Under the pieces are notes generated by a model. The model was given only the letters and a program-made list of their open reading frames with translations. It made no database searches and was not told the origin of the DNA. Of a stretch of DNA of 64,000 bases, positions 44,860 through 56,200 are shown piece by piece. How positions within the stretch are numbered: the first letter of the stretch is position 1; every line of letters begins with the position of its first letter. A program made the position numbers and the translations under genes. This DNA comes from Hygrophila difformis (lineage: Eukaryota; Streptophyta; Magnoliopsida; Lamiales; Acanthaceae). The DNA is taken from the NCBI GenBank assembly GCA_030278955.1, contig JAOANR010000015.1:19439073-19503072 (forward strand), in the 5' to 3' direction.

Positions 44860-47800
44860 TTGCAGACTGAAGCTGCGCATGAAACGGCTGAACCAGATAA
44901 GGGTACAGGTGAAGGTACAACTTCCTTCCCTTCACCACCAAAAATTGCTAATAACAAGTACATGCCCAGGATTCCTTATCCTGCGCGGCTTAAAAATAAA
45001 GAACATGATCTTAAATTCAAGAAATTTCTGCAACGATTAAAGTCTGTAGAGATAACCATTCCTCTCACAGAAATGATCTCCGAAATGCCCATCTATGCTA
45101 AGTTCTTGAAAGAATTGATTTCAGGAAAAAGGCAGGTTGAGCAGGAAGAGGTAATTATTCTCAACAGCACATGCAGTGCCATTGTTCAGAGGAGAATGCC
45201 TGAAAAGAAAGAGGACCCCGGATGTTGCACACTTCCAGTACAATTCGGAAAGGCCAAAGTGAGTATGGGGCTTTGTGATTTAGGATCAAGCATCAATGTG
45301 ATGCCACTAGCTATGGCTGTTCGCCTTAAGCTTGGAGAAATTCAACCGATCAAGATGAGACTGCAGCTTGCAGACAGATCGATCACTCAGCCCGTAGGAA
45401 TCCTCAACGATGTTGTGGTCAAAACCGGGCAGGTTCTTTTCCCGGTCGACTTCATTGTCCTCGACATTGAAGAGGATTCTGAAATGCCGCTTATCCTTGG
45501 ACGCCCATTTCTAGCCACTGGTGGTGCACTGATTGACGCCAAATCTGGAAAAGTCACCTTAAGGGTCGATGGCGAGGAGATCATCTTTGATATGGAGAAA
45601 TTGCAGAAATTTCCGAATGACAGTTCTTGTTTTTCATTTGAAAATGTAATAGTTAGGGAAGAGCTTGACTCTGAACTTGAGTGTGAAATGATGCTGGATG
45701 AACCATCAAAGCAGGTACTGAAGCCTGCTGGCGTGGAGCACAAAGAATGCAAAGCCGTTCACTTCGCCGATCCCGAAACAGGGGATTTGGAGGAATTTGA
45801 TGGCATGGACTTCCATGAGGACGCCAATCAAGAGGAGGAAGAGGATCCTGTACTGATGCAGGATCCCGAAGGTAAATCTGTTCTCCCACTACCCAATTCT
45901 CGCAAACTACTCCCTTCCGTTGAATGTCCACCAGAGCTTGAACTTAAAACATTACCCGATCATCTCAAGTACGCGTTTCTCGCAGAACATAAAAAGTTAC
46001 CCGTGATTGTTTCGGCTAAGCTCTCTCAAGAGCAAGAAAATGCTCTGGTGGTCGTTCTTAAGAAACATGTACATGCAATAGGTTGGACCATTTCTGATAT
46101 AAAAGGAATAAGCCCTTCTATTTGCATGCACAGGATTCTAATGGAAGAAGAGTTTAAACCCTCCCGTCAACCTCAGAGGCGATTGAACCCCCTTATGCAG
46201 GAAGTGGTAAGGAAAGAAGTTATCAAGCTCTTAGATGCTGGTATAATCTATCCTATCTCTGATAGCAAATGGGTTAGCCCAGTGCAGGTCGTACCCAAAC
46301 GAGGAGGGATGTGCATAACCAAGAATGAGCAAGGAGAAGAGGTTGCAACCAGGCCAGTGACCGGATGGAGAGTTTGTATCGACTACCGGAAGCTGAATGA
46401 GGCCACACGCAAGGACCATTTTCCATTGCCATTCATTGATCAGATGCTTGAGAGGTTGGCAGGGAGAGAGTTTTATTGCTTTTTGGATGGTTATTCTGGT
46501 TATAATCAGATTGTTATTTCCAGTGAGGACCATGATAAAACCACTTTTACTTGCCCGTACGGCACTTTTGCCTATCGACGGATGCCTTTTGGTTTGTGCA
46601 ATGCACCTGCTACTTTTCAAAGATGCATGATGTCTATTTTCTCTGAATTTATCGAAAAATGCATTGAGGTCTTCATGGATGACTTCTCTGTATATGGAGA
46701 TACGTTCGAAGATTGTTTGACCAATCTTGCTAAGATTTTAAAGAGGTGTGAAGACACTAACTTGGTTTTAAATTGGGAAAAGTGCCATTTTATGGTTACT
46801 GAGGGCATAGTGTTAGGTCATCGCATCTCTCGTGCAGGCATTGAAGTTGATCCAGCCAAAGTTTCCATCATTTCCAATCTCCCTCTTCCTAACTCGATCA
46901 AATCAGTTAGGAGCTTCTTAGGGCATGCCGGTTTTTACCGGCGATTCATTAAGGATTTCTCTAAAATTGCCAAGCCGCTCACTAATCTGCTTTGTAAAGA
47001 AAATCCTTTCTTAATAAATGAAGCGTGTGTCCAAGCCTTTGACACGCTCAAGAAGATGTTGGTTTCTGCACCGATAGTGCAACCACCCGATTGGTCACTG
47101 CCTTTCGAGGTAATGTGCGATGCTAGTGGTCTCGCCGTAGGCGCAGTTCTTGGACAACATAAGGATGGGAGACACTGCGTAATTCATTACGCAAGTCATG
47201 CCCTGAATGAAGCCCAAGTTAACTACACCACAACGGAAAAAGAGATGTATGCTGTAGTCTTCGCGTTTGACAAGTTCAGACAGTACCTAATAGGTACGAA
47301 GACCATAGTATACACTGATCATACAGCATTGAGATACTTGTTTAGCAAACAAGATGCAAAACCTCGATTAATCAGGTGGGTACTTCTGTTGCAAGAATTC
47401 GACATCATAATAAAAGATAGGCGAGGTCGAGATAATGGTGCTGCTGACCACTTATCTCGATTAGATAATGATAAAAAGGAAAAAGCCGTCAATGAGGATT
47501 TCCCGGACGAACAGTTGTTCGCATTGCATCTGCATAATCAAGCTTGTCCATGGTTTTCCGACATCGCTAACTTCTTGGCATGCGGAGTAACCCCCCAGTT
47601 TTCGAACTATCATCAGAGGAATAAGTTCAAACGAGATGTATTAAGTTACTTCTGGGAAGAACCTTATCTCTTCAAACACTGCCCTGATTTAATAATCAGG
47701 CGATGTGTGACCGAGCATGAAGCTTATCAAATTGTCAGAAAATGCCATGAATCAGAATATGGAGGTCACCATGGTCCCGCTCGAACGGCCCACAAGGTCC

Positions 47801-48837
47801 TCGAATGTGGATTTTATTGGCCTCACATCTATGAGGATTGCAGGACATTTGTTAAGGGCTGTGACAGATGCCAAAGATTAGGAAACATCTCCAAGAGGGA
47901 TGAGATGCCTCAAAAGGGGATTCTCACACTTGAGATCTTTGATGTATGGGGCATTGACTTCATGGGACCGTTTCCACCATCTGGTGGAAACTACTACATC
48001 TTGGTAGCTGTCGACTACGTATCCAAATGGGTCGAGGCTGTCGCATTACCGACCAATGATGGTAGCCAAGTCATCAAGTTCCTCAAGAACAACATTTTCA
48101 GTCGATTTGGCGTACCTAGGGTGGTGATATCTGATGGAGGAACACACTTTATTAATAAAGCTTTTGAAACTTTAATGAGTAAAAATGGGATCCTCCATAA
48201 GATAGGCACGCCTTACCATCCTCAGACTAGTGGTCAAGTCGAAGTATCCAATCGCGAAATCAAACACATACTCGAAGCCACTGTCGGGATAACCCGTAAG
48301 GATTGGGCACGTAAGCTCAATGATGCTCTATGGGCATACCGCACAGCATATAAGACTCCCATCGGGATGTCTCCATACAGGCTGGTCTTCGGAAAAGCCT
48401 GTCATTTGCCTGTAGAGCTAGAGCATAAAGCTTACTGGGCCGTTAAAACGCTTAACTTCGATCCGAAAGTTGCTCAGAGCAAACGTAAGTTGGACCTCAA
48501 TGAAATTGAGGAAATACGAGCGCAAGCTTATGAAAGCTCTCGAATTTACAAGGAGCGGACCCAGAAGTTGCACGATCGCCGGATCAAACCTAAGTATTTT
48601 TATGTTGGTCAACATGTGTTATTGTTCAATACTAGGTTGAAGCTGTTCCCCGGAAAGCTCAAATCTAGATGGGAAGGACCACATGAAGTACTAGAGGTGT
48701 TCAAAAATGGAGCTGTCAGGATTCGAACTGGCAGGGGCGATATAGTGGTGAATGGGCAACGATTAAAAGAGTACCTCGGACAGTTCGATCCGGAGAAAGA
48801 AAGCCAAGCAGTGGCAGACCCGGCTTACACTCAATAA
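44860..48837 (+). CDS. pol: Athila pol: protease, reverse transcriptase, RNase H, integrase
   Basis: 1325 codons from 44860, a TTG with no ATG nearby. The frame is open from 44821, directly after and in frame with the gag stop, so this is probably the 3' part of a gag-pol frame. Protease about 105-245 with [13 protein letters not shown] (Asp ~140) and [10 protein letters not shown]. Reverse transcriptase about 440-680 with [22 protein letters not shown] and catalytic FMDD at 605-608. RNase H follows ([33 protein letters not shown]). Integrase then has an HHCC zinc region ([12 protein letters not shown], then CDRCQRLG) and catalytic D,D,E ([24 protein letters not shown]). The C-terminal part has [10 protein letters not shown]. 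All active-site residues are present, so the enzyme could be functional if translated. Confidence 0.93.
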   Translation: MQTEAAHETAEPDKGTGEGTTSFPSPPKIANNKYMPRIPYPARLKNKEHDLKFKKFLQRLKSVEITIPLTEMISEMPIYAKFLKELISGKRQVEQEEVIILNSTCSAIVQRRMPEKKEDPGCCTLPVQFGKAKVSMGLCDLGSSINVMPLAMAVRLKLGEIQPIKMRLQLADRSITQPVGILNDVVVKTGQVLFPVDFIVLDIEEDSEMPLILGRPFLATGGALIDAKSGKVTLRVDGEEIIFDMEKLQKFPNDSSCFSFENVIVREELDSELECEMMLDEPSKQVLKPAGVEHKECKAVHFADPETGDLEEFDGMDFHEDANQEEEEDPVLMQDPEGKSVLPLPNSRKLLPSVECPPELELKTLPDHLKYAFLAEHKKLPVIVSAKLSQEQENALVVVLKKHVHAIGWTISDIKGISPSICMHRILMEEEFKPSRQPQRRLNPLMQEVVRKEVIKLLDAGIIYPISDSKWVSPVQVVPKRGGMCITKNEQGEEVATRPVTGWRVCIDYRKLNEATRKDHFPLPFIDQMLERLAGREFYCFLDGYSGYNQIVISSEDHDKTTFTCPYGTFAYRRMPFGLCNAPATFQRCMMSIFSEFIEKCIEVFMDDFSVYGDTFEDCLTNLAKILKRCEDTNLVLNWEKCHFMVTEGIVLGHRISRAGIEVDPAKVSIISNLPLPNSIKSVRSFLGHAGFYRRFIKDFSKIAKPLTNLLCKENPFLINEACVQAFDTLKKMLVSAPIVQPPDWSLPFEVMCDASGLAVGAVLGQHKDGRHCVIHYASHALNEAQVNYTTTEKEMYAVVFAFDKFRQYLIGTKTIVYTDHTALRYLFSKQDAKPRLIRWVLLLQEFDIIIKDRRGRDNGAADHLSRLDNDKKEKAVNEDFPDEQLFALHLHNQACPWFSDIANFLACGVTPQFSNYHQRNKFKRDVLSYFWEEPYLFKHCPDLIIRRCVTEHEAYQIVRKCHESEYGGHHGPARTAHKVLECGFYWPHIYEDCRTFVKGCDRCQRLGNISKRDEMPQKGILTLEIFDVWGIDFMGPFPPSGGNYYILVAVDYVSKWVEAVALPTNDGSQVIKFLKNNIFSRFGVPRVVISDGGTHFINKAFETLMSKNGILHKIGTPYHPQTSGQVEVSNREIKHILEATVGITRKDWARKLNDALWAYRTAYKTPIGMSPYRLVFGKACHLPVELEHKAYWAVKTLNFDPKVAQSKRKLDLNEIEEIRAQAYESSRIYKERTQKLHDRRIKPKYFYVGQHVLLFNTRLKLFPGKLKSRWEGPHEVLEVFKNGAVRIRTGRGDIVVNGQRLKEYLGQFDPEKESQAVADPAYTQ

Positions 48838-48938
48838 GAAACAGCATTTAAAAACACAAAAATTTAAGTTTATATATATATAGAGTATATATTTACAGTA
48901 CTTATTTCATGACGAGCAAGTACCCAAAGATCAATTAA

Positions 48939-48976
48939 ACATTTAGAGTACTAAGACTCTAAATGTGAGGATGTTG
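48939..48976 (+). repeat. Hairpin plus PPT-like repeat, copy 1
   Basis: acatttagag and ctctaaatgt form a 10-bp stem with an 8-base loop, followed by gaggatgttg. The same block recurs at 50848-50885; the last part alone precedes the 3' LTR. Confidence 0.8.
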
Positions 48977-49326
48977 ATATTTGGAGAAAATCTAATGCGT
49001 CTTATTTGTCTGTCTTGCAGAAGTTCGGAACCACCAAAAAGAGGAGCAGATAAGAGTAACATGGAAAACCAGGTTCTTGGTTGGATTAGCTCTATAAATC
49101 TGAGAAAATGTTCTCGGGAATTGAAGAAATTCAAGACCCGAAACAAAATTCACAGATAAAATGGAACTGACCCAACCTAATTTTATGCAAGTGGACTATT
49201 TAATTTTCAGTCCAGCATTTTGAATTTACTTGGACTAAATTTATTCAGCCCAAGTAAAAAAAAAATGGACGCAGGCCCAATACCACACTCGGGCCCAGTC
49301 CAAGAAAATTTGAAAATTCAAAATCC

Positions 49327-49640
49327 TTTGTCGCGGAAGGACCTTTGTCGCGATGTCATGCATCGCGACCAGGCCCTACTCCGCGACAAAATCCCTTTTC
49401 CTTCTTAACCCTTCCCCACATCTTGTCGCGATGCACCTTGTCGCGGAGCATGACTCCGCGACCAAGCCCTGCTCCGCGACATGACCTGCGTTGACTGTCT
49501 CCATACTGAACTTTGTCGCGATGGCCTTGTCGCGGAGCATGACTCCGCGACCAACCCTCAACTCCGCGACATCTCTAATGTCGCTATGCCTTGTCGCGGA
49601 ACCGTGTTCCGCGACAAAGTCTCGGATTCCGCGACAAAAG
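49327..49640. repeat. GTCGCGG palindrome array 3 (upstream of the F-box gene)
   Basis: A run of tgtcgcgga/tccgcgaca words, several paired as cttgtcgcggagcatgactc plus cgcgacc. The motif is the same as in LTR arrays 1 and 2, but the spacer sequences differ, so it is not a simple LTR piece. Confidence 0.85.
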
Positions 49641-49802
49641 TTCAAGTATTTATACCCCCCCACCCCCTCCAGTTTCTTTTCACCTTCCTCCTGTCATTTC
49701 AACTTCTTTCAGTTTCTTCATCTTCTTTTCCCCCATTTTTCTCTCATCCGAACGAACACCACGTGTTCTTCGCACTCTTGCACGTCATTTCTAAGGGAAA
49801 CT

Positions 49803-51613
49803 ATGGACCGATTTCATGGACCCCTCCCAATCCTTGGACCCGTGCCTAGACCCGAGCCAAGGAGGAGAGGGTAAACCCTATTTTCACCATGGTCATAGCC
49901 CCCCTTCGGACCCGTCCTTTTTGTTTTGTCTCGTTTGGTTTTTCATTTTGTTGTGTTCTTGGTGTGGTGTGGTTTATTTGTGGTTTTAACTTTAGAATTT
50001 TTGGAAGTGCTCTCGGTTATGAGCACTGTTTTAAAACGTTGAAACCCCATTTTGAAACTGCTAAGGGTGTTAAAACTGATAAAGGTTCACAGATTTTTGA
50101 AGTTTAAAACTGGAAAGAACAAACTGATGAACATTTGGGTATTGTTTTGAATATCTTGATGTTATTGGTTTGATTGATCTTGATGTGACCTCTACAGTGT
50201 GGGTGGTGTAATAAAGATGGAAGATCTTTTTGGGTACATTTGTTCTCATGATAGAAATCTCATGGGAATAAATGTTTGTTTGTTTATGGAAACATAGTAC
50301 AAACACCCAATAAGAAGCTTCCACTTTTAATAAAAGCAAAAAAGACAAAAAGAGTTATTTTTGTTTAATGTTTGACTTGAGTTTTTGTTCCCAACGGAAC
50401 ACTAGTGTGAGTAAGACAGCAGTATTTTTATCACCCAACTGCTATCCTTTTCAAAAATCCAAAATGGGACCACTCACATCCCACTCTTATTAAATAAAAC
50501 AAGTCAACCATTATTTTTAAAAATTAAAAACAGTGTTTGCAAATTTTTGGATGCTAAAACTGTCCAAACAGTCCAAGCTATTCAGAAACAGCAAATCCGT
50601 TCCGCCACGTCTCCATTGCACATTCCAATATTCGAGCATTCCATTTCCACCTATCCATCTCATTCCACTTCCAACAAGTGTCTCGGACTTGTTTAATAAA
50701 CTGAAAACTTTTGGGCCCTATGGCCCATTAAAAAAGATTTTGGGCCCAATGACCAATTTTATTTTATTTTGGGCTCTTTAGCCCATTTAAAACCAAATAT
50801 TATTTACATATGCTTTAAATAAAAATTCAAGTCAGAAATTTAATAATCTCACATTTAGAGCAAAGCTCTAAATGTGAGGATGTTGGTTTCTAAACTTGAA
50901 TAATTTCCGAAAATTATATAAAAATTGGATTCATCACTTCTTATCTTTTCAGGGGCAATCTTCCAAACCCAGACCCTGCACCCGAAGAAACCCATCTGCT
51001 GGACTTACCCCTCGAACTCCTTGGTGAAATTCTCTCCCGGATAGGAGAGGATGAAATCAAGGGGGTGTTTACTGCACAACGTGCATGCAAGAAACTCAGG
51101 GATGCTGGGAACCTTACTATCGTGTACAAGCGATGCGAGGTTATCACCTCCACGGTGAAGAGATGGCAAGAAAGGATCCGTCGGCAGAAGGAGAGATTCC
51201 TGCAAATATGCACAGCTGCAGGAAACTTCAACCTTCAACTCATTCCAGCACTCAGGGCATTTGCAGAGGGGAATGAGGAGCGTGCTTGTGAACTGCTACG
51301 CCCGGGACTTGAGGACAACCATAAGACATCAATCTTCACCCGCGGATTGATGCTTATGAGTAAGACAGATGAAAGCCAAGTTGAGCAGGGAATCAGAATG
51401 ATCGACAGGATGGTAACAGATCGATCAGTCTTTCGGTATACATCCCTCAACGTTCTCGCTTGGATAACTGATAACCCAGACAACCCACAACTGTGGGCAG
51501 GCCAAGGAGTCAGAGTCTATTGCCCAGAATGGCATGCACCTCTGAGAAACCGTGACTGGTGCCTGCGTTGTGAGCTTTCCAGCTGCGTCCTCTGGCTCCG
51601 ATACATGCCCTGA
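49803..51613 (+). CDS. F-box protein gene carried by the Athila element
   Basis: Two exons, 49803-49870 and 50953-51613, joined by a 1082-bp GT-AG intron (gtaaac to ttatcttttcag). Together they are 729 nt, 242 residues, phase-consistent and without a stop. Residues 1-38 are Pro/Arg-rich. An F-box lies at about 40-85 with LPLELLGEILSRIG and FTAQRACKKLRDAGN. The C-terminal part resembles the plant F-box group like Arabidopsis At2g35280 (as I recall it): helical region with a conserved Cys/Trp-rich end (CPEWHAPLRNRDWCLRC). F-box proteins are substrate receptors of SCF ubiquitin ligases. The gene stands between pol and the 3' LTR in the same orientation, where other Athila elements may carry an env-like frame. 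It has its own TATA-like box (49647). The retained intron is odd for a sense gene in a retrotransposon. Domain call fairly sure; role in the element unknown. Confidence 0.75.
50848..50885 (+). repeat. Hairpin plus PPT-like repeat, copy 2 (in the F-box intron)
   Basis: ctcacatttagag and ctctaaatgtgag form a perfect 13-bp stem around caaag, followed by gatgttg. It lies about 70 bp before the F-box exon 2 acceptor. Confidence 0.8.
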
Positions 51614-52569
51614 AGAAGGAAGGATGAATCCGGATTTACCCTGCTTTATTTTAATTCCATCCTAGTAGTAGTATTTGCAAGGGATTTCCTCCTTTTGTGT
51701 GTGCAGGTTCGTATTAACTGCACGAGAATCCCTTGCCTCGGATGTATTTATTTGCTTTCCCTAAAATTGGAACTCAACTTTTGAGACCACTGAACAACTC
51801 TTTACTGCTTTCCTTTGAAAAGATGTCTGTACAGTCCGAGATGAATAAGTGACTGTCAGACCAAAAATATGCTGTTGACATACTCAGTATGTCAGCAGTG
51901 CCTCTTTACTGCTTTCAATTAAATAACCAGCAAAAATATGCATAAACTTGCTCTAAATTCACAGGTTGAATTTAGGCTTATGATTAAATTTTCAAACTTT
52001 CAAATTGGGATAATATAATTGAAGACATGCATGAAATGAATTCCTGAGATTTTGAGCTATAAAAATTTAATGATGCGATCAGCTTATTGGGTAATAAATC
52101 TGCATGTTAGAGATTTCGACTGAATAAATTGTTAGAATTAAGCTTTGATTGAATTTGCGAATATTGTATGACATGAATCAACCCAACCTCGTGAGATTTG
52201 AGCCATGAGTCACTTTTACTCATTCATTTTCTTTGATGTGTGAATTATTTTGATTAAAGGAAACTAGAACTTGCGATTGGGACCGATTCAAGACCATGCC
52301 ATATTCCCGAAATCGAGCATATGATCGAGGCACCTAGAAAACCCAAATTTTTGGCCTTCGTTTGAAATCCAAACCCAAAAATATTTTCCCTTTAGGATTA
52401 ACCAATTTGAGCCTTAAGCCTAATTTTTCTTTGAAGCCCTTCATATTATTCCTAGCCTTACAAAAAGACCAAGAAATTCAGACCCAAGTGTGCAGGAATG
52501 AATTCTATCAAAGGCATTAAGTTTGTGATCATCATGAAAACTATAAATCGGTATTCTATAAACCGATTC

Positions 52570-52600
<31 letters not shown>

Positions 52601-53280
52601 AAAATGTTGAATTTCAGTCAACAACAATAAATTGCAAATGACAAGCAATTAGACGATAGTCTAATGTCCTGCAGAAGAAAACCAAAAAGAAAGAGACAAT
52701 GATGATCATAAAGTTTAAATAAAAATGCCAAGTTATGATGGAATTAACTCTTGCCACTTCTTAGCCCAATAAATTCCCTTTCCTACCTAATGTTACAACC
52801 GTACGCCCCGTTACAACCCTCGAATAAGACCTCGGGATCTCGGTTTGAAGAAATGAGCCGGTGGCGAGTTGGTCTGATTGCAAGCTTATGGGATAATTTA
52901 ATTAAATGAGATTTTGAGCGTTCATGATTAAACCCCAATTGAGAGTGAGTGAATTTTCCGATTCTCTTATAAGTGAGGCCTTTTCTCATTACACATGTTC
53001 ATGTCATACCTTGATTCTAATTTTTAATCTTTGCATCTTTCAAACATGATATTCATGAAGGATTGATGATAATGTTTGATTTGTAGGCCTGATATAGTGA
53101 GCAAGCATCATTTCATTAAACACTGCAATCAAGGGAATTCAATACTTGTAATTTTCGATTGTCTTGTCCCAATCTAAAAAGAATGATATTTATGAAGCCA
53201 CGAAAATGAATTGAATATGTAGAGTCCGTGTTCTTACGAACATTGACTCTGACTGCTCGGGGACGATCAGTATTAAATGT
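51614..53280. other. Athila 3' non-coding region
   Basis: No gene-like frame was found. It contains a run of 29 A at 52570-52598 and AT-rich text. The poly(A) run could mark an old retroposed insertion, but I found no convincing flanking duplication. Confidence 0.5.
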
Positions 53281-53288
53281 GAGGATGT
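53268..53288 (+). other. Polypurine tract of the Athila element
   Basis: aaatgtgaggatgt directly precedes the 3' LTR start TGATAATG. It is purine-rich but not perfect, and is the third copy of the motif seen at 48961 and 50870. Confidence 0.7.
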
Positions 53289-56200
53289 TGATAATGGCCA
53301 AAAATGACCATTATTTTCAATCCATTTCCGTGTCTTAAACGGGCATTTGATCGCATTCCGGTCTTACATTAAGTAAGAAAGCAGTCGAATTGGACTGATT
53401 TATGCATAATTGTAAAAATAATAAGCTGGTGTGAAAAAGACATAAACATGTAATTTTATTACATATTTATGTTAGAAAAATCCAAAAACATGAGAAAAAG
53501 AAAAGGAAACAAAAAGATGGGAAAAGATAGAAAAGCCCACAAAAAGAATATTTTCGGCCCATCTGGCCCAATCCAGCAGGCCCAGGACGACCTTTGTCGC
53601 GGAAGCCCTTGGCGCGATGCAGTGTTCCGCGACAAAGGCATGTTCCGCGACCAACTGGCCCCAAATGAAGAGGAGACCAGCCAAGCCCCTGGCGCGATGA
53701 CCCTTGTCGCGATGGCATGCTCCGCGACAAAGGTCCATTCCGCGACCAAGATGCACAAATAGAGACACCAGACCCAGTCGAGAAGCCTTGCCACATGCAG
53801 TGTGTTCCGCGACCAACTTGATGTTCCGAGACAAAGCTGTGATGTGTGTGATGTCTTAAGACACAATGGGCTAGAATCAAGGCCCATGGGCTTAGGGTTA
53901 CACTTCTATAAATATGAGGTGTCTCCCATGAGCTTAGGGTTGGTTGGGGAGTTTTTGAAATTTTAGAAGTTCTTGAAGGCAAGCAGTAGGAGTTCTCTCT
54001 TAGGTAGAGTAGTTTAGGTTTATTTTTATGTATTATTTAATTTTTGCACTTAGTTTAGCTTAGATTAGTGTTTTACTGTTCACAGTGCTTAGATAGCCAT
54101 CTTTATACTATGTTTTGGTTTCTAAACTCTTGTTTTAGGGTTTGTAATACCCAAATCATGGGTATTAACAACACCCCTTCAATAATATGGGAAAACATTC
54201 ATCATTTGTGTCCCAAATCATGAAATGGGTCTCACACCCCATGGATTTATGCTTTCTTTTTCATTTTGGGGTCATTTGACCCCCATTTTGTTATTTTTGT
54301 GTTTACTGTTAGCATATTATGGATAATGTTGTGTGAATGTGTGATCAAACCCTAGATTAGGACTCATGCTTTATTTTAATATCCTGCCCAGTCTTGTTAT
54401 TTTTGTTTAAGCATGTTCTTCCTTATTTTGAATATTTCTTGCTTATTTTTAGCTTAGAATAGCTTTTTGATCTGAAATAGGGTGAGATCACGCTGTTTGC
54501 ATGCCACTGTTCATTTCTGCTTTTTCTGACTTTTGTCCTGAACCACCTTGGGCGCCAACCGCCTTCTGGCGCGGAGCCACGTTCCGCGACAGAGTGGCTG
54601 TTCCGCGACCAAGGTGTTTCAAGACACTTGTCTCCAAATTTAAAACCCTTTGTCGCGGAATACCTTGTCGCGGAGCCACGTTCCGCGACAAAACTATCCA
54701 TGCATAGCGACAAAGGAGCCAAACTCTTGCATTTTGTCTTCATGGCTTCTTGTCGCGGAATCATCTTGTCGCGGAGCCACGTTCCGCGACAAAATCCCAT
54801 TCCGAGACAGAAAAATTATGCCATGTTCTTTGATCTTTGAACACCTTGTCGCGGAACACCTTGTCGCGGAACCACGTTCCGCGACAAAATTTCCATGCAT
54901 AGCGACAAAGGTTCAAATGCCTTAGATTTTCTGAAAACACTTTGTCGCGATGTCACCCTTGTCGCGGAGCCACGTTCCGCGACAAAACCTTGCATAGCGA
55001 CAAAGAGGCGTTATGCTGCCAAAAATTCTAAAAACTTGTCGGGATGTCCATGTCGCGGATCTCGGTCCGCGACAACATTTATGATATAGCGACAAAGTTC
55101 CTCTCTCTCTATTTGATCTCAAACAAATTTCATCCTCTCCCTATTTTATATTGCAACACTCACATCATAGCCCCACGGGTTAGGGTGTAACACTCTGGAA
55201 TTGCAATATAGGGTGTTATGCTGCCCAAAATTTTGATTCTCCATTTGCATCACTTAACTGATTGAACCCTTGACTCATTAATGATTAAAAAATTGAGATT
55301 AGCAATAATCACTCTTCAATAATCATCATGATTAAAGGACCTTTGTTCAATTGCCCTTAAAACATTCTTGTATAAACAAAACTTCGATGGCTTAAACAGA
55401 TAATCTGGACTGTAATTAATTATGGTAGGAAGGATTATTTAAGACCATCAATTGTGGACCCGACCCACAACCTTGCATGAGAAACCAATGTCTCTCATAC
55501 AATGGATCTTCTTTTGCTTTTTATTTATTTTGTCTTTGTGTGTTGTGTGGAACCATTAGTAAAGAATACATCAGAATAATGTTGGCGGGTCCTCCCTCAT
55601 GGATAACTAGCTCGTATTCTGGGTATTAGTTACTAATTGTTATTTTGCATGGTCTGAATGGCTGTCAGTGGAAGCCTTGGCGGTTCGCCCATCCGGGGTT
55701 ACAATAGCTGCTCGACTGACTTCCATCCAGATACAGTTTTATTTTTGTTATCTTAATTTCCAAACCTGAATCCCAATCCGTACTGGGAGTCAGTTGGCAT
55801 CAGTCAATGCCAACTGATGATCATTATAGAAGGGAAGCATGTAGGTTTTTATCCGAATTCACAGACAGTGGAGGCCCAACTGGTGTTGACACCACCATTA
55901 TAGGGTCTAAGCTGCCTAAATTCGCTCCATCCGAGTGATTGGGAAATTGGACAGTAGATGTTTACAGTCCACCTGATCATTCTGCCATTACTTTGGTACC
56001 TTGACCATTCCATTCTGTGTTTCACCTTCTGTCTAGACCCGCTTCTATATTTTGGGTCAATTAATTTTACACTTCCATATATCCTTATGCATGATAATAT
56101 TATGTACTGTTGTGGTCTGTAATTATTTTGGGATCCTTCCCTTGGACAATAGAAGTCTAGATCTTAAACAGATATTGCTTTATAAATTTCCAACAAAAAC

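Larger units (their letters stand above)
48838..49802 (+). promoter_or_regulatory. Region between pol and the F-box gene: hairpin-PPT, splice-site-like signal, palindromes, TATA
   Basis: Holds a hairpin (48939-48966), a strong acceptor-like ttatttgtctgtcttgcag ending at 49020, palindrome array 3 (49327-49640) and tatttata at 49647-49654. A CT-rich leader (49660-49745) follows, ahead of the ATG at 49803. It reads as a gene promoter with 5' UTR. The acceptor could instead serve a spliced subgenomic RNA, as used by env-like frames of Athila elements. Confidence 0.5.

Noticed and set aside
52570..52598. Run of 29 A as sign of a processed pseudogene
   Set aside because: No coding match upstream and no clear target duplication; the nearby F-box gene has an intron, so it is not a processed copy.
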